A stretch of 64,000 nt of DNA from Paucimonas lemoignei (GCF_004342585.1 NZ_SLZQ01000001.1:248001-312000), one strand, 5' to 3'; positions 1-9,531 are shown, counted from the first letter of the stretch. Notes: generated by a model not told the origin, from the sequence alone. Numbers and translations are program-made.

Positions 1-2136
1 GGCCAGCAACTGGCTCTGTCCGGCGGAACCTAGCAACTGGTTGCGCGCAGCCAGCAGGGCTTCATGACCCTGGTTGGCGTTATCCTTCAGGAAGAAGCTG
101 AAGCCCGCCGCCGTGCCCAGTTCCGGCATGGCCGGCGGCGCGAAGGCAAACGCCATGGCATCCTTGATCTGGCTGAAGGCGCCCATGGCGCGGCCGGCGA
201 CGGCATCGACACTCTTGTCGGCGCTCTTGCGCTCGCTCCAGTCCTTCAGCTTGACGAAGGCGATACCATTGTTCTGGCCCGTACCGGCGAAGCTGAAGCC
301 CTGCACGCTGAACACGGATTCGACAACTTCCTTTTCATTTTCCAGGAAGTGGTGTTCGATCTTGCGGATCGATTCCATGGTGCGTTCCTGGGTGGCGCCG
401 ACCGGGGTCTGCACCATCGCGAACAGGATGCCCTGGTCTTCCGGCGGCAGGAACGAGCTCGGCAGGCGCAGGAACATGAATACCATCACGGCCGCCATGG
501 CGACGAAAATCGCCATGAAGCGCTTGCCGCGACCCAGGATGCCGCGCACGCCGCGCTGGTAATTCGTGCTGGTGCGATCGAAGTTGCGGTTGAACCAGCC
601 GAAGAAACCGGTTTCCTTGTAGTGATGACCCTTGCTGACGGGTTTCAGCATGGTCGCGCACAAGGCCGGCGTGAGGACGATCGCCACCAGCACCGACAAG
701 CCCATGGCCGAGACGATGGTGGCGGTGAACTGGCGATAAATGATACCGGTCGAGCCGCCCAGGAAAGCCATCGGCACGAACACCGCCGACAGCACCAGGC
801 CGATACCGACCAGCGCGCCGGTGATCTGGTCCATCGACTTGCGCGCCGCTTCCAGCGGCGACAAGCCTTCCTCGCTCATGATGCGCTCGACGTTTTCCAC
901 CACCACGATGGCATCGTCCACCAGCAGGCCGATGGCGAGCACCATGGCGAACATGGTCAGCATGTTGATCGAGAAACCGAGCGCGGCGAGCACGCCGAAC
1001 GTACCCAGCAGCACCACCGGCACGGCAATCGTCGGAATCAGCGTGGCGCGGAAATTCTGCAGGAACAGGTACATCACCAGGAACACCAGCACGATGGCTT
1101 CGATCAGGGTATGAATCACGCCTTCGATCGATACCTTGACGAACGGCGTGGTGTCATACGGCGTGACGAAGGTCAGGCCATGCGGGAAAAATTCCTTGAG
1201 TTCGTTCAACCTGGTTTGCACGCCGGCAGCGGTATCGAGCGCATTGGCGCCGGTGGCGAGAGAGATCGCCACGCCGGTGGCGGGCTTGCCGTTGTAATGC
1301 GTCAGGAAGTCATAGTTTTCAGCGCCGAGTTCGACGCGGGCGATATCGCCCAGCCTGAGCACCGAACCGTCAGCATTGCTGCGCACCACGATATTGCGGA
1401 ATTGTTCTGGCGTTTTCAGGCGATCCTGCGCGGTGACGGTGGCATTGAGCTGCTGACCCTGGATCGACGGCGTGCCGCCGAGCTGGCCGACCGCCACCTG
1501 GGCATTTTGTGACTGGATGGCGGAGATGACTTCGCTGGTCGCCAGCTTGTAGGTATCGAGCTTATTGGGGTCGATCCAGATGCGCATGGCGTACTTGGCG
1601 CCGAACACCTGGACATTGCCGACGCCCGGGACGCGCGACAACGGGTCGACCAGGTTCGAGACGACATAGTCGGAAATGTCATCCTTGGTCATGCTGCCGT
1701 CTTCGGACACGAAGCCGACCACCTGCAAGAAGCCGGTGCGCGACTTGGTGACGTTGACGCCCTGGCGCTGGACTTCCTGCGGCAGCAGCGGCATGGCCAA
1801 CTGCAGCTTGTTCTGCACCTGCACCTGGGCGATGTCCGGATTGATGCTGTTATCGAACGTCAGCGTGATCTGGGCGGTGCCGCTTGCCGAGCTGTTGGCA
1901 GACATGTAAATCAGGCCGTCCAGGCCCTTCATGTTCTGCTCGATGATCTGCGTCACCGAATCCTCGACGACCTTGGCGGATGCGCCCGGATAGGTGGCGT
2001 TGATCACCACCGAGGGCGGGGCGATGGTCGGATACTGGGAAATCGGCAGCTTGGTGATGGACAAGGCGCCGGCCAGCATGATGACGATGGCGATCACCCA
2101 GGCAAAGACCGGGCGATCGATAAAGAAACGTGCCAT
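1..2136 (-). CDS. RND efflux transporter, HAE1/AcrB-type inner-membrane pump (partial, C-terminus off window)
   Basis: Proton-driven tripartite multidrug efflux pump subunit of the inner membrane. The minus frame is open from the ATG at 2136 to base 1, giving the first 712 residues of a family usually about 1,050 long, so roughly the last third lies outside the window. The N-terminus [17 protein letters not shown] is typical of HAE1 pumps, with TM1 at about residues 10-28. Two adjacent aspartates fall at residues 407 and 408 inside [14 protein letters not shown], the same numbers as the proton-relay Asp pair of AcrB. The periplasmic porter segments lie between. It follows the adaptor gene by 12 bp, so the two form one operon read leftwards; an outer-membrane factor gene may follow beyond the window. 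Substrates cannot be read from sequence. Confidence 0.95.
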   Translation of the reverse strand, partial: MARFFIDRPVFAWVIAIVIMLAGALSITKLPISQYPTIAPPSVVINATYPGASAKVVEDSVTQIIEQNMKGLDGLIYMSANSSASGTAQITLTFDNSINPDIAQVQVQNKLQLAMPLLPQEVQRQGVNVTKSRTGFLQVVGFVSEDGSMTKDDISDYVVSNLVDPLSRVPGVGNVQVFGAKYAMRIWIDPNKLDTYKLATSEVISAIQSQNAQVAVGQLGGTPSIQGQQLNATVTAQDRLKTPEQFRNIVVRSNADGSVLRLGDIARVELGAENYDFLTHYNGKPATGVAISLATGANALDTAAGVQTRLNELKEFFPHGLTFVTPYDTTPFVKVSIEGVIHTLIEAIVLVFLVMYLFLQNFRATLIPTIAVPVVLLGTFGVLAALGFSINMLTMFAMVLAIGLLVDDAIVVVENVERIMSEEGLSPLEAARKSMDQITGALVGIGLVLSAVFVPMAFLGGSTGIIYRQFTATIVSAMGLSVLVAIVLTPALCATMLKPVSKGHHYKETGFFGWFNRNFDRTSTNYQRGVRGILGRGKRFMAIFVAMAAVMVFMFLRLPSSFLPPEDQGILFAMVQTPVGATQERTMESIRKIEHHFLENEKEVVESVFSVQGFSFAGTGQNNGIAFVKLKDWSERKSADKSVDAVAGRAMGAFSQIKDAMAFAFAPPAMPELGTAAGFSFFLKDNANQGHEALLAARNQLLGSAGQSQLLA

Positions 2137-2148
2137 GAAATTCTCCGC

Positions 2149-3381
2149 TTATTGTTTCGCGCTTGCTGGAGCCGTCTTGTTGCCGGCTTCATTGGCCGCC
2201 GGGCCGTTGGCTGCAGGTTGTGCCGGTGCTGCCGGGTTTTGATTCGCCGGAGCTTCCACCGCCTTGACCGGAATGCCGGGCTTGATCTTCTGCAGGCCGG
2301 CGACGATCACGCGATCGCCTGCCGCGAGGCCTTCCTCGACCAGCCACTTATCGCCGATGGTCCGGCTGACCTTGACTGGGCGCGGCTCCACCTTGTCTTC
2401 CTTGTTGACGACCATGGCATTGGTATTGCCCTTAGGATCGCGCATGATGCCTTGCTGCGGCACCAGGATGGCGTTCTGGCGTACGCCGTTGCCGACGACG
2501 GCGCGCACGTACATGCCCGGCATCAGGATATGGTCGGGATTCGGGACGGTCACGCGCAGCGAGAAGCTGCCGGTTCCCGGATCGACGCTGACGTCGGTAA
2601 AGGCCAGCTTGCCCTTGTGCTGATAAGTGGTGCCGTCTTCGAGGAGGATTTCCACCGGCACGTCGCCCGACTTCGTCAGCTTGCCTGCGGCGACATCCTT
2701 GCGCAATTGCAGGAGTTCGCTGCTGGATTGGGTCAGGTCGACATAGACCGGGTCGAGCTGCTGGACAGTTGTCAGGGCATTGGCCTGGTTGGCGGTCACC
2801 AGCGCGCCGGGCGTAACGGCGGACTTGCCGATACGGCCAGTAATCGGCGAGGTGATGCGGGCATAGGCGAGCGTGACATTGGTGCTTTCCAGCGCAGCTT
2901 CAGCCGCGGCAACTTCTGCCTTGGCCTGGGCGAGGGCGGCGTTGGCATTTTCATTATCCTGCCGGCTGACCGCATCGATTTTGACAAGCTCGTTGGAGCG
3001 CTTGGCATTCAATTCCGCCGATTTGAGCGTAGCCTGGGCACGTGCCAGGTTGGCTCGGGCGCTGGCAGTGTTGGCGCGATAAGTGGCGTCATCCAGTTGG
3101 TACAGAGGCTGGCCAGCCTTGACGACGGCGCCTTCGGTAAATAAACGCTTTTTGACAATGCCGGATACCTGCGGCCGAACCTCTGCCAACAGATAGGCGT
3201 TGGTCCGTCCGGGCAATTCGCGCGTCAGGTTGACGGTTTGCGCTGCCAAGGTCACGACATTCACTTCGGGCGCGCCCGGCTGCGGCGGTGGAGCCTGGGT
3301 TTTACCGCAGGCGGCAAGTGTAATGACACTCACCAGCAGCAACTGAGCCGGAAGACGAAGCAGTGTTTTTCTTGGCAACAT
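2149..3381 (-). CDS. RND efflux periplasmic adaptor lipoprotein (AcrA/MexA family)
   Basis: Membrane-fusion protein linking the RND pump to an outer-membrane channel. The 410-residue length matches the family. The signal peptide ends in a lipobox, VITLAAC, with lipidated Cys25. A first lipoyl half follows (around residues 65-95, GIVKKRLFTEGAVVKAGQPLYQLDD), then an alpha-helical hairpin rich in Ala, Lys and Gln, the second lipoyl half with the ITSPITGRIG motif, and the beta-barrel and membrane-proximal domains with GMYVRA. The C-terminal tail after about residue 375 is Pro/Ala-rich and low-complexity. It is the first gene of the operon; a palindrome and a TATAAT -10 element lie directly upstream. 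Confidence 0.95.
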   Translation of the reverse strand: MLPRKTLLRLPAQLLLVSVITLAACGKTQAPPPQPGAPEVNVVTLAAQTVNLTRELPGRTNAYLLAEVRPQVSGIVKKRLFTEGAVVKAGQPLYQLDDATYRANTASARANLARAQATLKSAELNAKRSNELVKIDAVSRQDNENANAALAQAKAEVAAAEAALESTNVTLAYARITSPITGRIGKSAVTPGALVTANQANALTTVQQLDPVYVDLTQSSSELLQLRKDVAAGKLTKSGDVPVEILLEDGTTYQHKGKLAFTDVSVDPGTGSFSLRVTVPNPDHILMPGMYVRAVVGNGVRQNAILVPQQGIMRDPKGNTNAMVVNKEDKVEPRPVKVSRTIGDKWLVEEGLAAGDRVIVAGLQKIKPGIPVKAVEAPANQNPAAPAQPAANGPAANEAGNKTAPASAKQ

Positions 3382-3420
3382 GAAAGACCTCGGAAGATGG
3401 AATGCAATTCGGTAAAAATA

Positions 3421-3462
3421 ATTATAGAGATATATGGTAACACAAAGAATGAACGATCATTC
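3421..3462 (-). promoter_or_regulatory. Promoter and TetR-like operator of the RND efflux operon
   Basis: On the minus strand a perfect -10 hexamer TATAAT (3421-3426) lies 40 bp upstream of the adaptor start. Just upstream is a perfect inverted repeat GAATGA-ACGA-TCATTC (3447-3462), covering the expected -35 position. This placement is classical for TetR/AcrR-type repression of efflux pumps. No TetR gene is adjacent (the upstream neighbour is a cytochrome), so the regulator would be encoded elsewhere. The dyad and hexamer are seen; repressor identity is inferred. Confidence 0.6.
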
Positions 3463-3648
3463 TCATTTGGCTTTGCTGATGCCGCATGAATTCGTTCTGG
3501 CATTGGGTCCATTATGCAATGCCTTAATTCATCGTTAACCAGGCCAGCTCATCATCAATTCGGTCCATGCCTCACTTCCACTGATGCGGGCAAGACGAAT
3601 CCGACGCGCGATGTAATAATGGCATGACGAATTGTGTTCTGCTTATAA

Positions 3649-4410
3649 ATGAAAAGACATTCCAGACGCGTATCTATCTGCATGAGCATAGGAGTCGTTT
3701 GCCTTGCAGTAGTATTCAATCAAGACGCCGGTGCCCAGCAATCGGTTCCCGATACGATTGGCCAGCGCGCCATTGCCTGTTCTGCCTGCCATGGCAAGGA
3801 AGGACGGGCAACCAGCGAAGGTTACTTCCCGCGCATTGCCGGCAAGCCTGCCGGTTATCTGTATAACCAGCTTGTTAACTTCCGCGAAGGGTACCGCCAG
3901 TATCCGATGATGACTTACATGGTCGATCAGATGTCGGATGCCTATTTGAAGGAATTGGCGGAGTATTTTTCAAGCCAACACCCGCCGTACCCGCCGCCAC
4001 AATCGATCAGCGCCAGCAAGGAGCAACTGGAAAGAGGGCGGCAACTGGCGCTGTCCGGCGATCCCGCCCGGCAGGTTCCTGCCTGCGTCGCCTGTCACGG
4101 CCAGAAACTGACTGGTGTCGTTCCCGCCATTCCCGGCTTGCTGGGGTTGCCGCATGATTATCTCAATTCGCAATTCGGCGCCTGGCGCAACAAGTCCCGT
4201 CGCACGCCGGCGCCTGACTGCATGGCGGAGATCACCAGCCGCCTGAGTCCCACCGACGTGAATGCCGTGGCGGCCTGGCTGGCTTCCCAGCCCGTGCCGA
4301 GTGATGGCGCGCCGGCTGCAAGTCTGTCGGCCAAGTTGCCGCTGCCTTGCGGGAGTGTCAGCGGGGTACAGATTTCCGCCGGTGCAGCGCAGAAAGGGAA
4401 CCGGCCATGA
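3649..4410 (+). CDS. Diheme cytochrome c, c4-like, exported
   Basis: Periplasmic electron carrier. The 253-residue product has an N-terminal signal peptide (SIGVVCLAVVF followed by DAGAQQ) and two CXXCH heme c motifs, CSACH near residue 44 and CVACH near residue 146, each starting a roughly 100-residue cytochrome fold as in c4-type dihemes. The start at 3649 has no good Shine-Dalgarno; an in-frame ATG at 3682 would give a shorter leader and is equally possible. Its stop overlaps the start of the triheme cytochrome gene (ATGA at 4407-4410), so the pair is translationally coupled. It probably passes electrons between a dehydrogenase or the triheme partner and the terminal oxidase. Confidence 0.88.
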   Translation: MKRHSRRVSICMSIGVVCLAVVFNQDAGAQQSVPDTIGQRAIACSACHGKEGRATSEGYFPRIAGKPAGYLYNQLVNFREGYRQYPMMTYMVDQMSDAYLKELAEYFSSQHPPYPPPQSISASKEQLERGRQLALSGDPARQVPACVACHGQKLTGVVPAIPGLLGLPHDYLNSQFGAWRNKSRRTPAPDCMAEITSRLSPTDVNAVAAWLASQPVPSDGAPAASLSAKLPLPCGSVSGVQISAGAAQKGNRP

Positions 4411-5702
4411 AACGCCTGTTATTGTCCCTGCTGGCAGTGATCGTCGTGCTCGTTATCGGCGTGCCGGCTGCCGTGATCGCTTACCAGTACTGGCATGAGC
4501 CGGGCAGCGACGTGGCTGCCGTTCCAGTCGCCGACCGCGCGGAACAGGTCCGGCGCGGCGCTTATCTGGCGCGAATCGGCGATTGCATGGCATGCCACAC
4601 GGCGCGCGGCGGCCAGGCCTATGCCGGCGGACGGGCCATCGTCACGCCTTTCGGCAATATCTATGCGCCGAACATCACGCCGCACGCGGAAACCGGCATC
4701 GGCACGTGGACGCCGGACGATTTCTGGCGTGCCCTGCATAACGGCAAATCGAAAAACGGGGAATTCCTGTATCCCGCTTTCCCCTTTACCAACTATACCC
4801 GCATGACGCGCGCGGATAGCGATGCCATCTTCGCTTACCTGCGCACGATCGAGCCGGTGGCACAGGAAAACCGCGAGCCGGAATTGCGCTTCCCGTACAA
4901 CCAGCGCGTATTGCTGGCGGTATGGCGATCGCTGTATTTCACGCCGGGAGAGTTTCAGCCCGACCAAAGCAAGTCGGTGGAATGGAACCGGGGCGCTTAC
5001 CTGGTACAGGGATTGGGGCATTGCAGCGCCTGCCATACCAGCCGCACGCGCCTGGGCGGCAGCGATGAAAAGCTCGACCTGGGAGGGGGCCTGATCCCGG
5101 TGCAGAACTGGTATGCGCCGGCGTTGACAGGCGGGCTGGCGAGCGAACTCGGCAACTGGGAGGCCAGCCATATCGCCGATTTGCTCACTACCGGCGTGTC
5201 GATGCGCGGCACCGCGGCCGGGCCCATGGCGGAAGTGGTGGGACAAAGCCTGCAATACATGGAAAAGGATGATGCGCAGGCGATTGCCGGCTATCTCAAG
5301 TCTCTGCCATCCGCAGAAGTGTCGTCGGCTCGGCGGATGCCGGCGCCCACAGGCAACGCCGAGGAAGTGCTGAAGGAAGGCCAGCGGATTTACGAAAAAT
5401 ATTGCGTCGACTGCCACCAGGCCAATGGCCAGGGTCATCCGCCGGCTTATCCGCCGCTGGCAGGCAATCGCGCACTGCTGGTCGATAATGCGCTCAATCC
5501 GATCCGCATGGTCTTGAATGGCGGTTATCCGCCGACGACGAAGGGCAACCCGCGTCCATACGGCATGCCGCCGTTCGCGCAGGAGCTGAACGATGCCGAA
5601 GTCGCGGCGGTGGTGTCATACATGCGCAATGCCTGGGGTAACAAGGCTTCGCTGGTATCGCCGGTCGAAGTCGGCAGGTATCGGGGCGCGCCACTGTATT
5701 AA
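4407..5702 (+). CDS. Membrane-anchored triheme cytochrome c (alcohol/gluconate dehydrogenase cytochrome-subunit type)
   Basis: A 431-residue protein with an N-terminal uncleaved anchor (LLLSLLAVIVVLVIGVPAAV) and three CXXCH motifs at about residues 60 (CMACH), 206 (CSACH) and 333 (CVDCH). This spacing and the linking sequences (NITPHAETGIGTW, FPFTNYTRMT) are those of the cytochrome subunit of membrane-bound flavin or molybdenum dehydrogenases that feed ubiquinone or oxidases. The start is fixed by the ATGA overlap with the upstream diheme gene and by an AGAAAGGGAA ribosome site at 4391-4400. No dehydrogenase catalytic subunit is next to it; the next gene is an aminotransferase, so its partner must be encoded elsewhere or it works with the diheme cytochrome alone. 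Confidence 0.9.
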   Translation: MKRLLLSLLAVIVVLVIGVPAAVIAYQYWHEPGSDVAAVPVADRAEQVRRGAYLARIGDCMACHTARGGQAYAGGRAIVTPFGNIYAPNITPHAETGIGTWTPDDFWRALHNGKSKNGEFLYPAFPFTNYTRMTRADSDAIFAYLRTIEPVAQENREPELRFPYNQRVLLAVWRSLYFTPGEFQPDQSKSVEWNRGAYLVQGLGHCSACHTSRTRLGGSDEKLDLGGGLIPVQNWYAPALTGGLASELGNWEASHIADLLTTGVSMRGTAAGPMAEVVGQSLQYMEKDDAQAIAGYLKSLPSAEVSSARRMPAPTGNAEEVLKEGQRIYEKYCVDCHQANGQGHPPAYPPLAGNRALLVDNALNPIRMVLNGGYPPTTKGNPRPYGMPPFAQELNDAEVAAVVSYMRNAWGNKASLVSPVEVGRYRGAPLY

Positions 5703-5831
5703 GGGGGAATGCGCGGTTGAATTGTTCGGCATGGAGATTTATTGCGATAATGCCGGTTTTAGCTGAAATTTAATCGGCGGTATCGGCAGTATTTAGGCTG
5801 AAGTTTTCGGCGCAATAAATTTGGAGCATCC

Positions 5832-7025
5832 ATGTTCGAACATTTTCCCCGCTATCCGGGCGACCCGATTTTTTCCCTGGTGGACCGCTGCCGCCAGGAT
5901 CCCCGTCCTGAAAAGGTCAACCTGAGCATCGGCCTGTATTACGACGATGCCGGCCGGGTGCCGAAACTCGAATCGGTGCGCATCGCCGAGGAAGCCTTGC
6001 AAGGCGAGTCGCAAGCCTGCATCTATCAGCCGATGGCGGGCGCAGCCAATTACCGGTTGGCGGTCCAGGAAGTCCTGTTCGGCGCCAGCCATCCGAAAGT
6101 CCTCAACAAGCATATCGCCACCGCGCAAACCATCGGCGGCTCGGGCGCGCTGAAGCTGGGCAGCGATCTGCTGCGCCAGTATTTCCCCGATTCGCAAGTC
6201 TGGGTGAGCGATCCCTCCTGGGATAATCACGCGGCGATCTTTTCCGGTTCCGGCTTCACGGTGAACCGCTATCCGTATTTCGATGCCGCCACCAGCGGCG
6301 TCAAGTTCGACGAGATGGCGGCTTGCCTCGCCCAGCTGCCGCCGAAGAGCATCGTGCTGCTGCATCCCTGCTGCCACAATCCGACCGGCGCCGACCTGTC
6401 GCCGGCGCAATGGGATGAAGTGGTGAAGATCGTCAAGGCACGCGAGCTGATTCCTTTCTGCGATATCGCTTATCAAGGACTGGGGCAGGGCATGGATGAA
6501 GATGCCTACGCCATTCGCGCGCTGGCTGATGCCGGTGTGTCCCTGCTGGTCAGCAATTCCTTCTCCAAGACGTTTTCTTTGTATGGCGAACGTTGCGGTG
6601 CGCTCAGCATCGTCTGCAAGGATCAGGAAGAAGCCGAGCGCGTGCTGGGACAGATGGAATTCACGGTGCGCCGCAGCTATTCCAGCCCGCCGACCCATGG
6701 CGGTCAGATTGTCGCGCGCGTACTGTCGACGCCCGAGTTGAATGCCATGTGGCGCGGCGAGGTCGAAGCCATGCGCGTGCGGATTCAGCAAATGCGCCAG
6801 CAATTACGCGACAAGATCGTGGCGCTGCGGCCGGATGCGCAATGCGACTTCATCGTGAACCAGCATGGCATGTTCAGCTATAGCAGTTTATTGGCCACAT
6901 ATGCGCAAGCCCTGCGCGATCGTTTCGGTATCTATATTCTCGATTCGGGCCGGGTATGCATTACCGGCTTGAATACCGGGAATGTCGAGCGCGTGGCAAA
7001 GGCGCTGGTCGAGGTGATGGAGTAA
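5832..7025 (+). CDS. tyrB: Aromatic amino acid aminotransferase (class I PLP enzyme)
   Basis: Cytoplasmic PLP transaminase of the AspC/TyrB family, 397 residues, the family length. Opening residues MFEHFPRYPGDPIFSL, the PNP-type substrate loop CCHNPTGADLS (about 181-190), and the PLP lysine K246 in SNSFSKTFSLYGER are all present. It would interconvert Phe, Tyr (and Asp or Leu) with their 2-oxo acids. TyrB and AspC are hard to tell apart by eye. The gene stands alone, separated by 129 bp from the cytochromes and convergent with the DUF2784 gene, so it is probably monocistronic. Confidence 0.9.
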   Translation: MFEHFPRYPGDPIFSLVDRCRQDPRPEKVNLSIGLYYDDAGRVPKLESVRIAEEALQGESQACIYQPMAGAANYRLAVQEVLFGASHPKVLNKHIATAQTIGGSGALKLGSDLLRQYFPDSQVWVSDPSWDNHAAIFSGSGFTVNRYPYFDAATSGVKFDEMAACLAQLPPKSIVLLHPCCHNPTGADLSPAQWDEVVKIVKARELIPFCDIAYQGLGQGMDEDAYAIRALADAGVSLLVSNSFSKTFSLYGERCGALSIVCKDQEEAERVLGQMEFTVRRSYSSPPTHGGQIVARVLSTPELNAMWRGEVEAMRVRIQQMRQQLRDKIVALRPDAQCDFIVNQHGMFSYSSLLATYAQALRDRFGIYILDSGRVCITGLNTGNVERVAKALVEVME

Positions 7026-7081
7026 AGTGCGCTTTTCAATCAGATTCGCGCTTTCAGATTCGCGCTTTTAAGCTGTATCTT

Positions 7082-7504
7082 TCAAACCGTATCTTTCCGC
7101 CCGGGAGTCGCCCTCCTGGGCGGAAACCGCCACCAGGCAATCGCCACCAGCAAGCCGAATGCCGAATAGGCAGTCACAAAGGTCCACCACGGCGCTTCGT
7201 AAAACAGCCAGGCGGCGAGCCAGTGCTCGATGAAGGTTTCTCCATAGGCTGGCATGCCAGCCTTGTAGCGCAGCCATGCTTCCAGGGTCGTGAACGGGCA
7301 ATCTATGCCTGCCCAGGATTGCAGAACCACTATCCCGATCGCGGCAAGATGACCAGTGCGGAACCAGAGCCGGTTCACCCAGGACCAGCCCAACAGGTTG
7401 CCTATCATGATCATGACCAGGCCGCCGACCAAGAATGCCACGATGGCAAAGTGCAGGATCAGCACAGCATCGGCCAGTAGCCGGTAAATGGTCTCGGCTG
7501 GCAT
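7082..7504 (-). CDS. DUF2784 family integral membrane protein
   Basis: A 140-residue membrane protein of unknown function. The frame is open further upstream, but a GGAAGA ribosome site 8 bases before the ATG at 7504 supports MPAETIYRLLADAVLILHF as the start. Hydrophobic segments lie near residues 8-32 (with GGLVMIMIG), 47-60 and 100-122. The motif HFAIVAFLVGG and the conserved WAGIDCPFTTLE, with the Cys before the second half, are DUF2784 hallmarks. The extreme C-terminus is encoded across a hairpin (7094-7126). It is convergent with the aminotransferase and divergent from the CapA-like gene. Confidence 0.8.
   Translation of the reverse strand: MPAETIYRLLADAVLILHFAIVAFLVGGLVMIMIGNLLGWSWVNRLWFRTGHLAAIGIVVLQSWAGIDCPFTTLEAWLRYKAGMPAYGETFIEHWLAAWLFYEAPWWTFVTAYSAFGLLVAIAWWRFPPRRATPGRKDTV
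7094..7126. terminator. GC-rich hairpin at the tyrB/DUF2784 convergence
   Basis: Arms of 14 bases (7094-7107 and 7113-7126) pair with one mismatch around a 5-base loop (TTTCCGCCC...GGGCGGAAA). It sits about 70 bp past the aminotransferase stop, within the 3' end of the opposing gene. There is no clear T-run on either side, so it may be a weak terminator or a coding coincidence. Confidence 0.35.
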
Positions 7505-7681
7505 GGCAAATATCTTCCGTCGGTAATAATCGATTGACCCAGGTTCGTATTGCAAATTGGATGCGATTGCGGAATGAGTAGTTCTGCTATGACGCATCTC
7601 AATGTTCTATGTGGATCAGCGCCTAAATTGAGTTTGAGCTTGCACCACATCACCAAGATATGCTTGGGGGCTTAGGCAAGG

Positions 7682-8725
7682 ATGGAAAGCACCAGACCGG
7701 TATCGGGCAGCCATTCGTCCCGGACCGCACGCGTCATGCTCGGCGGCGATGTGATGCTGGGGCGTACCGTCAAGGAATATATCCTGCTGCATGGTCCGCA
7801 ATATCCGCTCGGGCCCATTGCCGGCTTAATGCGCGGCGCCGACCTGACGATCGTGAACCTGGAATGCGCGATCACATCCTCCGATACGCGCTGGCCCGGA
7901 GCGCCCAAGGCATTCTATTTCGGCGCGCCGCTGCAAGCCGTACACTCGCTGGTGGATGCCGGTGTCGACCTGGTCAGCCTGGCCAATAACCATGTGCTGG
8001 ATTACGGCATCGATGGTTTGCGGGATACCTTGCGCCAGCTGCATCGGCATGGCATTACGCAAGCCGGAGCCGGCGAGACGCTGTCGCAGGCGCTCACTCC
8101 TGCCGTCATCGACCGTAATGGCTTGCGTTTCGGGATGGCCGCGTTCTGCGATCACCAGGAAGATTTTGCCGCGCAACTCTTGAGCCCGGGAATGGCGTAC
8201 CTGGACCTGAAGGATGAGGCGGCCACGCTGGCAGTCTGGCGCAGCGAGCTGGAGACGTTGCGGCAACGGCAGGTGGACTGGCCCATTCTCTCGCTGCACT
8301 GGGGGCCGAACATGGTGTGGCGCCCGGCGGAAAGATTCCGCCGCCTGGCGCATCTGGCCATCGACATGGGGTGGAAAATCGTATTCGGTCACAGCGCCCA
8401 TGTATTCCAGGGGATCGAGCTGTATCGCGGCTGCCCGATCATCTATGCTGCAGGCGACCTGGTGGATGATTATTACGTCGAGCCCGAATTCGCCAATGAT
8501 CACCAGTTATTGATTGAACTGGAAGTCGACGGGGATTGCCTGCGCCGCATGTTGCTGCATCCGATTTATATCGAAGATTGCCAGGCGCGTCCGGCAACCG
8601 GCGGACATTTCGTGCGGGTTCTCGATGTCATCAGCGCGCTTTGCCAGGAGATGGGAGCGACGGTCAAGCAAGATGCGGTACACGGCATCCGTATCGAAGT
8701 CGGGAACGGCTGGCAGCCGCAATGA
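7682..8725 (+). CDS. CapA family protein (poly-gamma-glutamate synthesis/export type metallophosphatase fold)
   Basis: A 347-residue CapA/PgsA-like protein. Metal-site motifs of the fold are visible: GGDVMLGR with D23, NLE (about residue 59), ANNHVLDYG (about 100-108), LSLHWGPN (about 203-210) and GHSAHVFQGIE (about 235-245), then AAGDLVDDYY. No signal peptide or membrane anchor is seen, unlike Bacillus PgsA, so the protein is probably cytoplasmic. No capB or capC partner is adjacent, so a role in poly-glutamate capsule is not supported; single-gene CapA-like phosphatases are common in proteobacteria. The start has AAGG immediately upstream. Confidence 0.85.
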   Translation: MESTRPVSGSHSSRTARVMLGGDVMLGRTVKEYILLHGPQYPLGPIAGLMRGADLTIVNLECAITSSDTRWPGAPKAFYFGAPLQAVHSLVDAGVDLVSLANNHVLDYGIDGLRDTLRQLHRHGITQAGAGETLSQALTPAVIDRNGLRFGMAAFCDHQEDFAAQLLSPGMAYLDLKDEAATLAVWRSELETLRQRQVDWPILSLHWGPNMVWRPAERFRRLAHLAIDMGWKIVFGHSAHVFQGIELYRGCPIIYAAGDLVDDYYVEPEFANDHQLLIELEVDGDCLRRMLLHPIYIEDCQARPATGGHFVRVLDVISALCQEMGATVKQDAVHGIRIEVGNGWQPQ

Positions 8726-8765
8726 CCTGTCAGCCGTTCCCGCGGGGCATCCCTGGTAACAGCAG

Positions 8766-8786
8766 GCAGTGATTCGTTATCACTGC
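8766..8786. terminator. Hairpin between convergent capA-like and spy-like genes
   Basis: A perfect 8-bp stem (GCAGTGAT / ATCACTGC) with a TCGTT loop lies in the 78-bp gap between two converging stop codons. There is no T-tract, so termination would be inefficient or factor-assisted. Confidence 0.4.
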
Positions 8787-8803
8787 TGCGCACGATGCCA
8801 GCT

Positions 8804-9376
8804 TCAGCGCCGCGGCATCGGCATGGTCCCGGGCATGGCGCACCCGGGACGATGGCGTGGACCATATCCTCGATCGTCGAATTGACGGCGCTGCTCCGGC
8901 GTCAGGATTTCATAAATCTGCCGCTCAGTCTGGGCATGCATCAATGCCAGGTCCGCGCTGGCCTGGCCGATTGCCCTGGAAAACGACTGCACATTGGCAT
9001 CGGAGTAGTTGCTGGAACGGACAAGATCATGCAGCGCAGCGATGGATTTGTGCAGCATTTTCAGGCTTTCCCGTTTGCGGGGCTCCTGCCTGTGGATGAT
9101 GTTGAACACCTTGTCCTGCTGCTCCTCGCTCAGATTCAAGCCATATAGCATATGGCCCATGTCACTGCCAGGCATCATGCCGCCGCCATGGAAGCTACCC
9201 ATGCCATGTCCCATCATGCCCGGGCCCATGCCCATCATCGGGCAATTCATCTGTGGACTGTCCATTGGAGGAGCCGGCGGGTTGCCGGGGCCAGGCTGGG
9301 CTTGGGCAGCAGCGGCCATGGCGAGCAGGGCGGTGGACGCCAGGGTATGCTTGAGTTTCAGAGGGATGCGCATCAT
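8804..9376 (-). CDS. Periplasmic Spy/CpxP-like protein with Met-rich segment
   Basis: A 190-residue exported protein. The start at 9376 (tandem ATG ATG) is chosen because GAAGGAG lies 7 bases upstream. The signal peptide (LASTALLAMAAAAQAQ) is followed at about residues 40-75 by a Met/Gly/His-rich stretch with many MMG, GMM and HGM units, suggestive of Cu(I) binding. An alpha-helical LTXXQ-type domain follows (LNLSEEQQDKVFNII near 82; LTPEQRRQFDDRGYG near 165), typical of Spy/CpxP periplasmic chaperones and metal-response proteins. It is probably a periplasmic chaperone or metal-stress protein; metal binding is inferred from composition only. Confidence 0.8.
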   Translation of the reverse strand: MMRIPLKLKHTLASTALLAMAAAAQAQPGPGNPPAPPMDSPQMNCPMMGMGPGMMGHGMGSFHGGGMMPGSDMGHMLYGLNLSEEQQDKVFNIIHRQEPRKRESLKMLHKSIAALHDLVRSSNYSDANVQSFSRAIGQASADLALMHAQTERQIYEILTPEQRRQFDDRGYGPRHRPGCAMPGTMPMPRR

Positions 9377-9531
9377 TCTTTTTCTCCTTCTAACATCATA
9401 GGAAATCACCAAAGATGGTATGCATAAGACTATGACAATCCCTGGAAAATTCGGTTATGAAGTTCGTATTTATCTATAGAAAAAGTCTGCGACTAGGCGA
9501 GCTAATCCTCTTGTCTGACAAGGTTTGATAG

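Noticed and set aside
64-1512. Long plus-strand ORF of 482 residues
   Set aside because: It is the antisense shadow of the RND transporter, whose minus frame is open from 2136 to base 1 with AcrB-like motifs and D407/D408. The shadow product is His/Arg-rich low complexity.
4419-5438. Minus-strand ORF of 339 residues
   Set aside because: Antisense to the triheme cytochrome, which has three CXXCH motifs and a coupled start.
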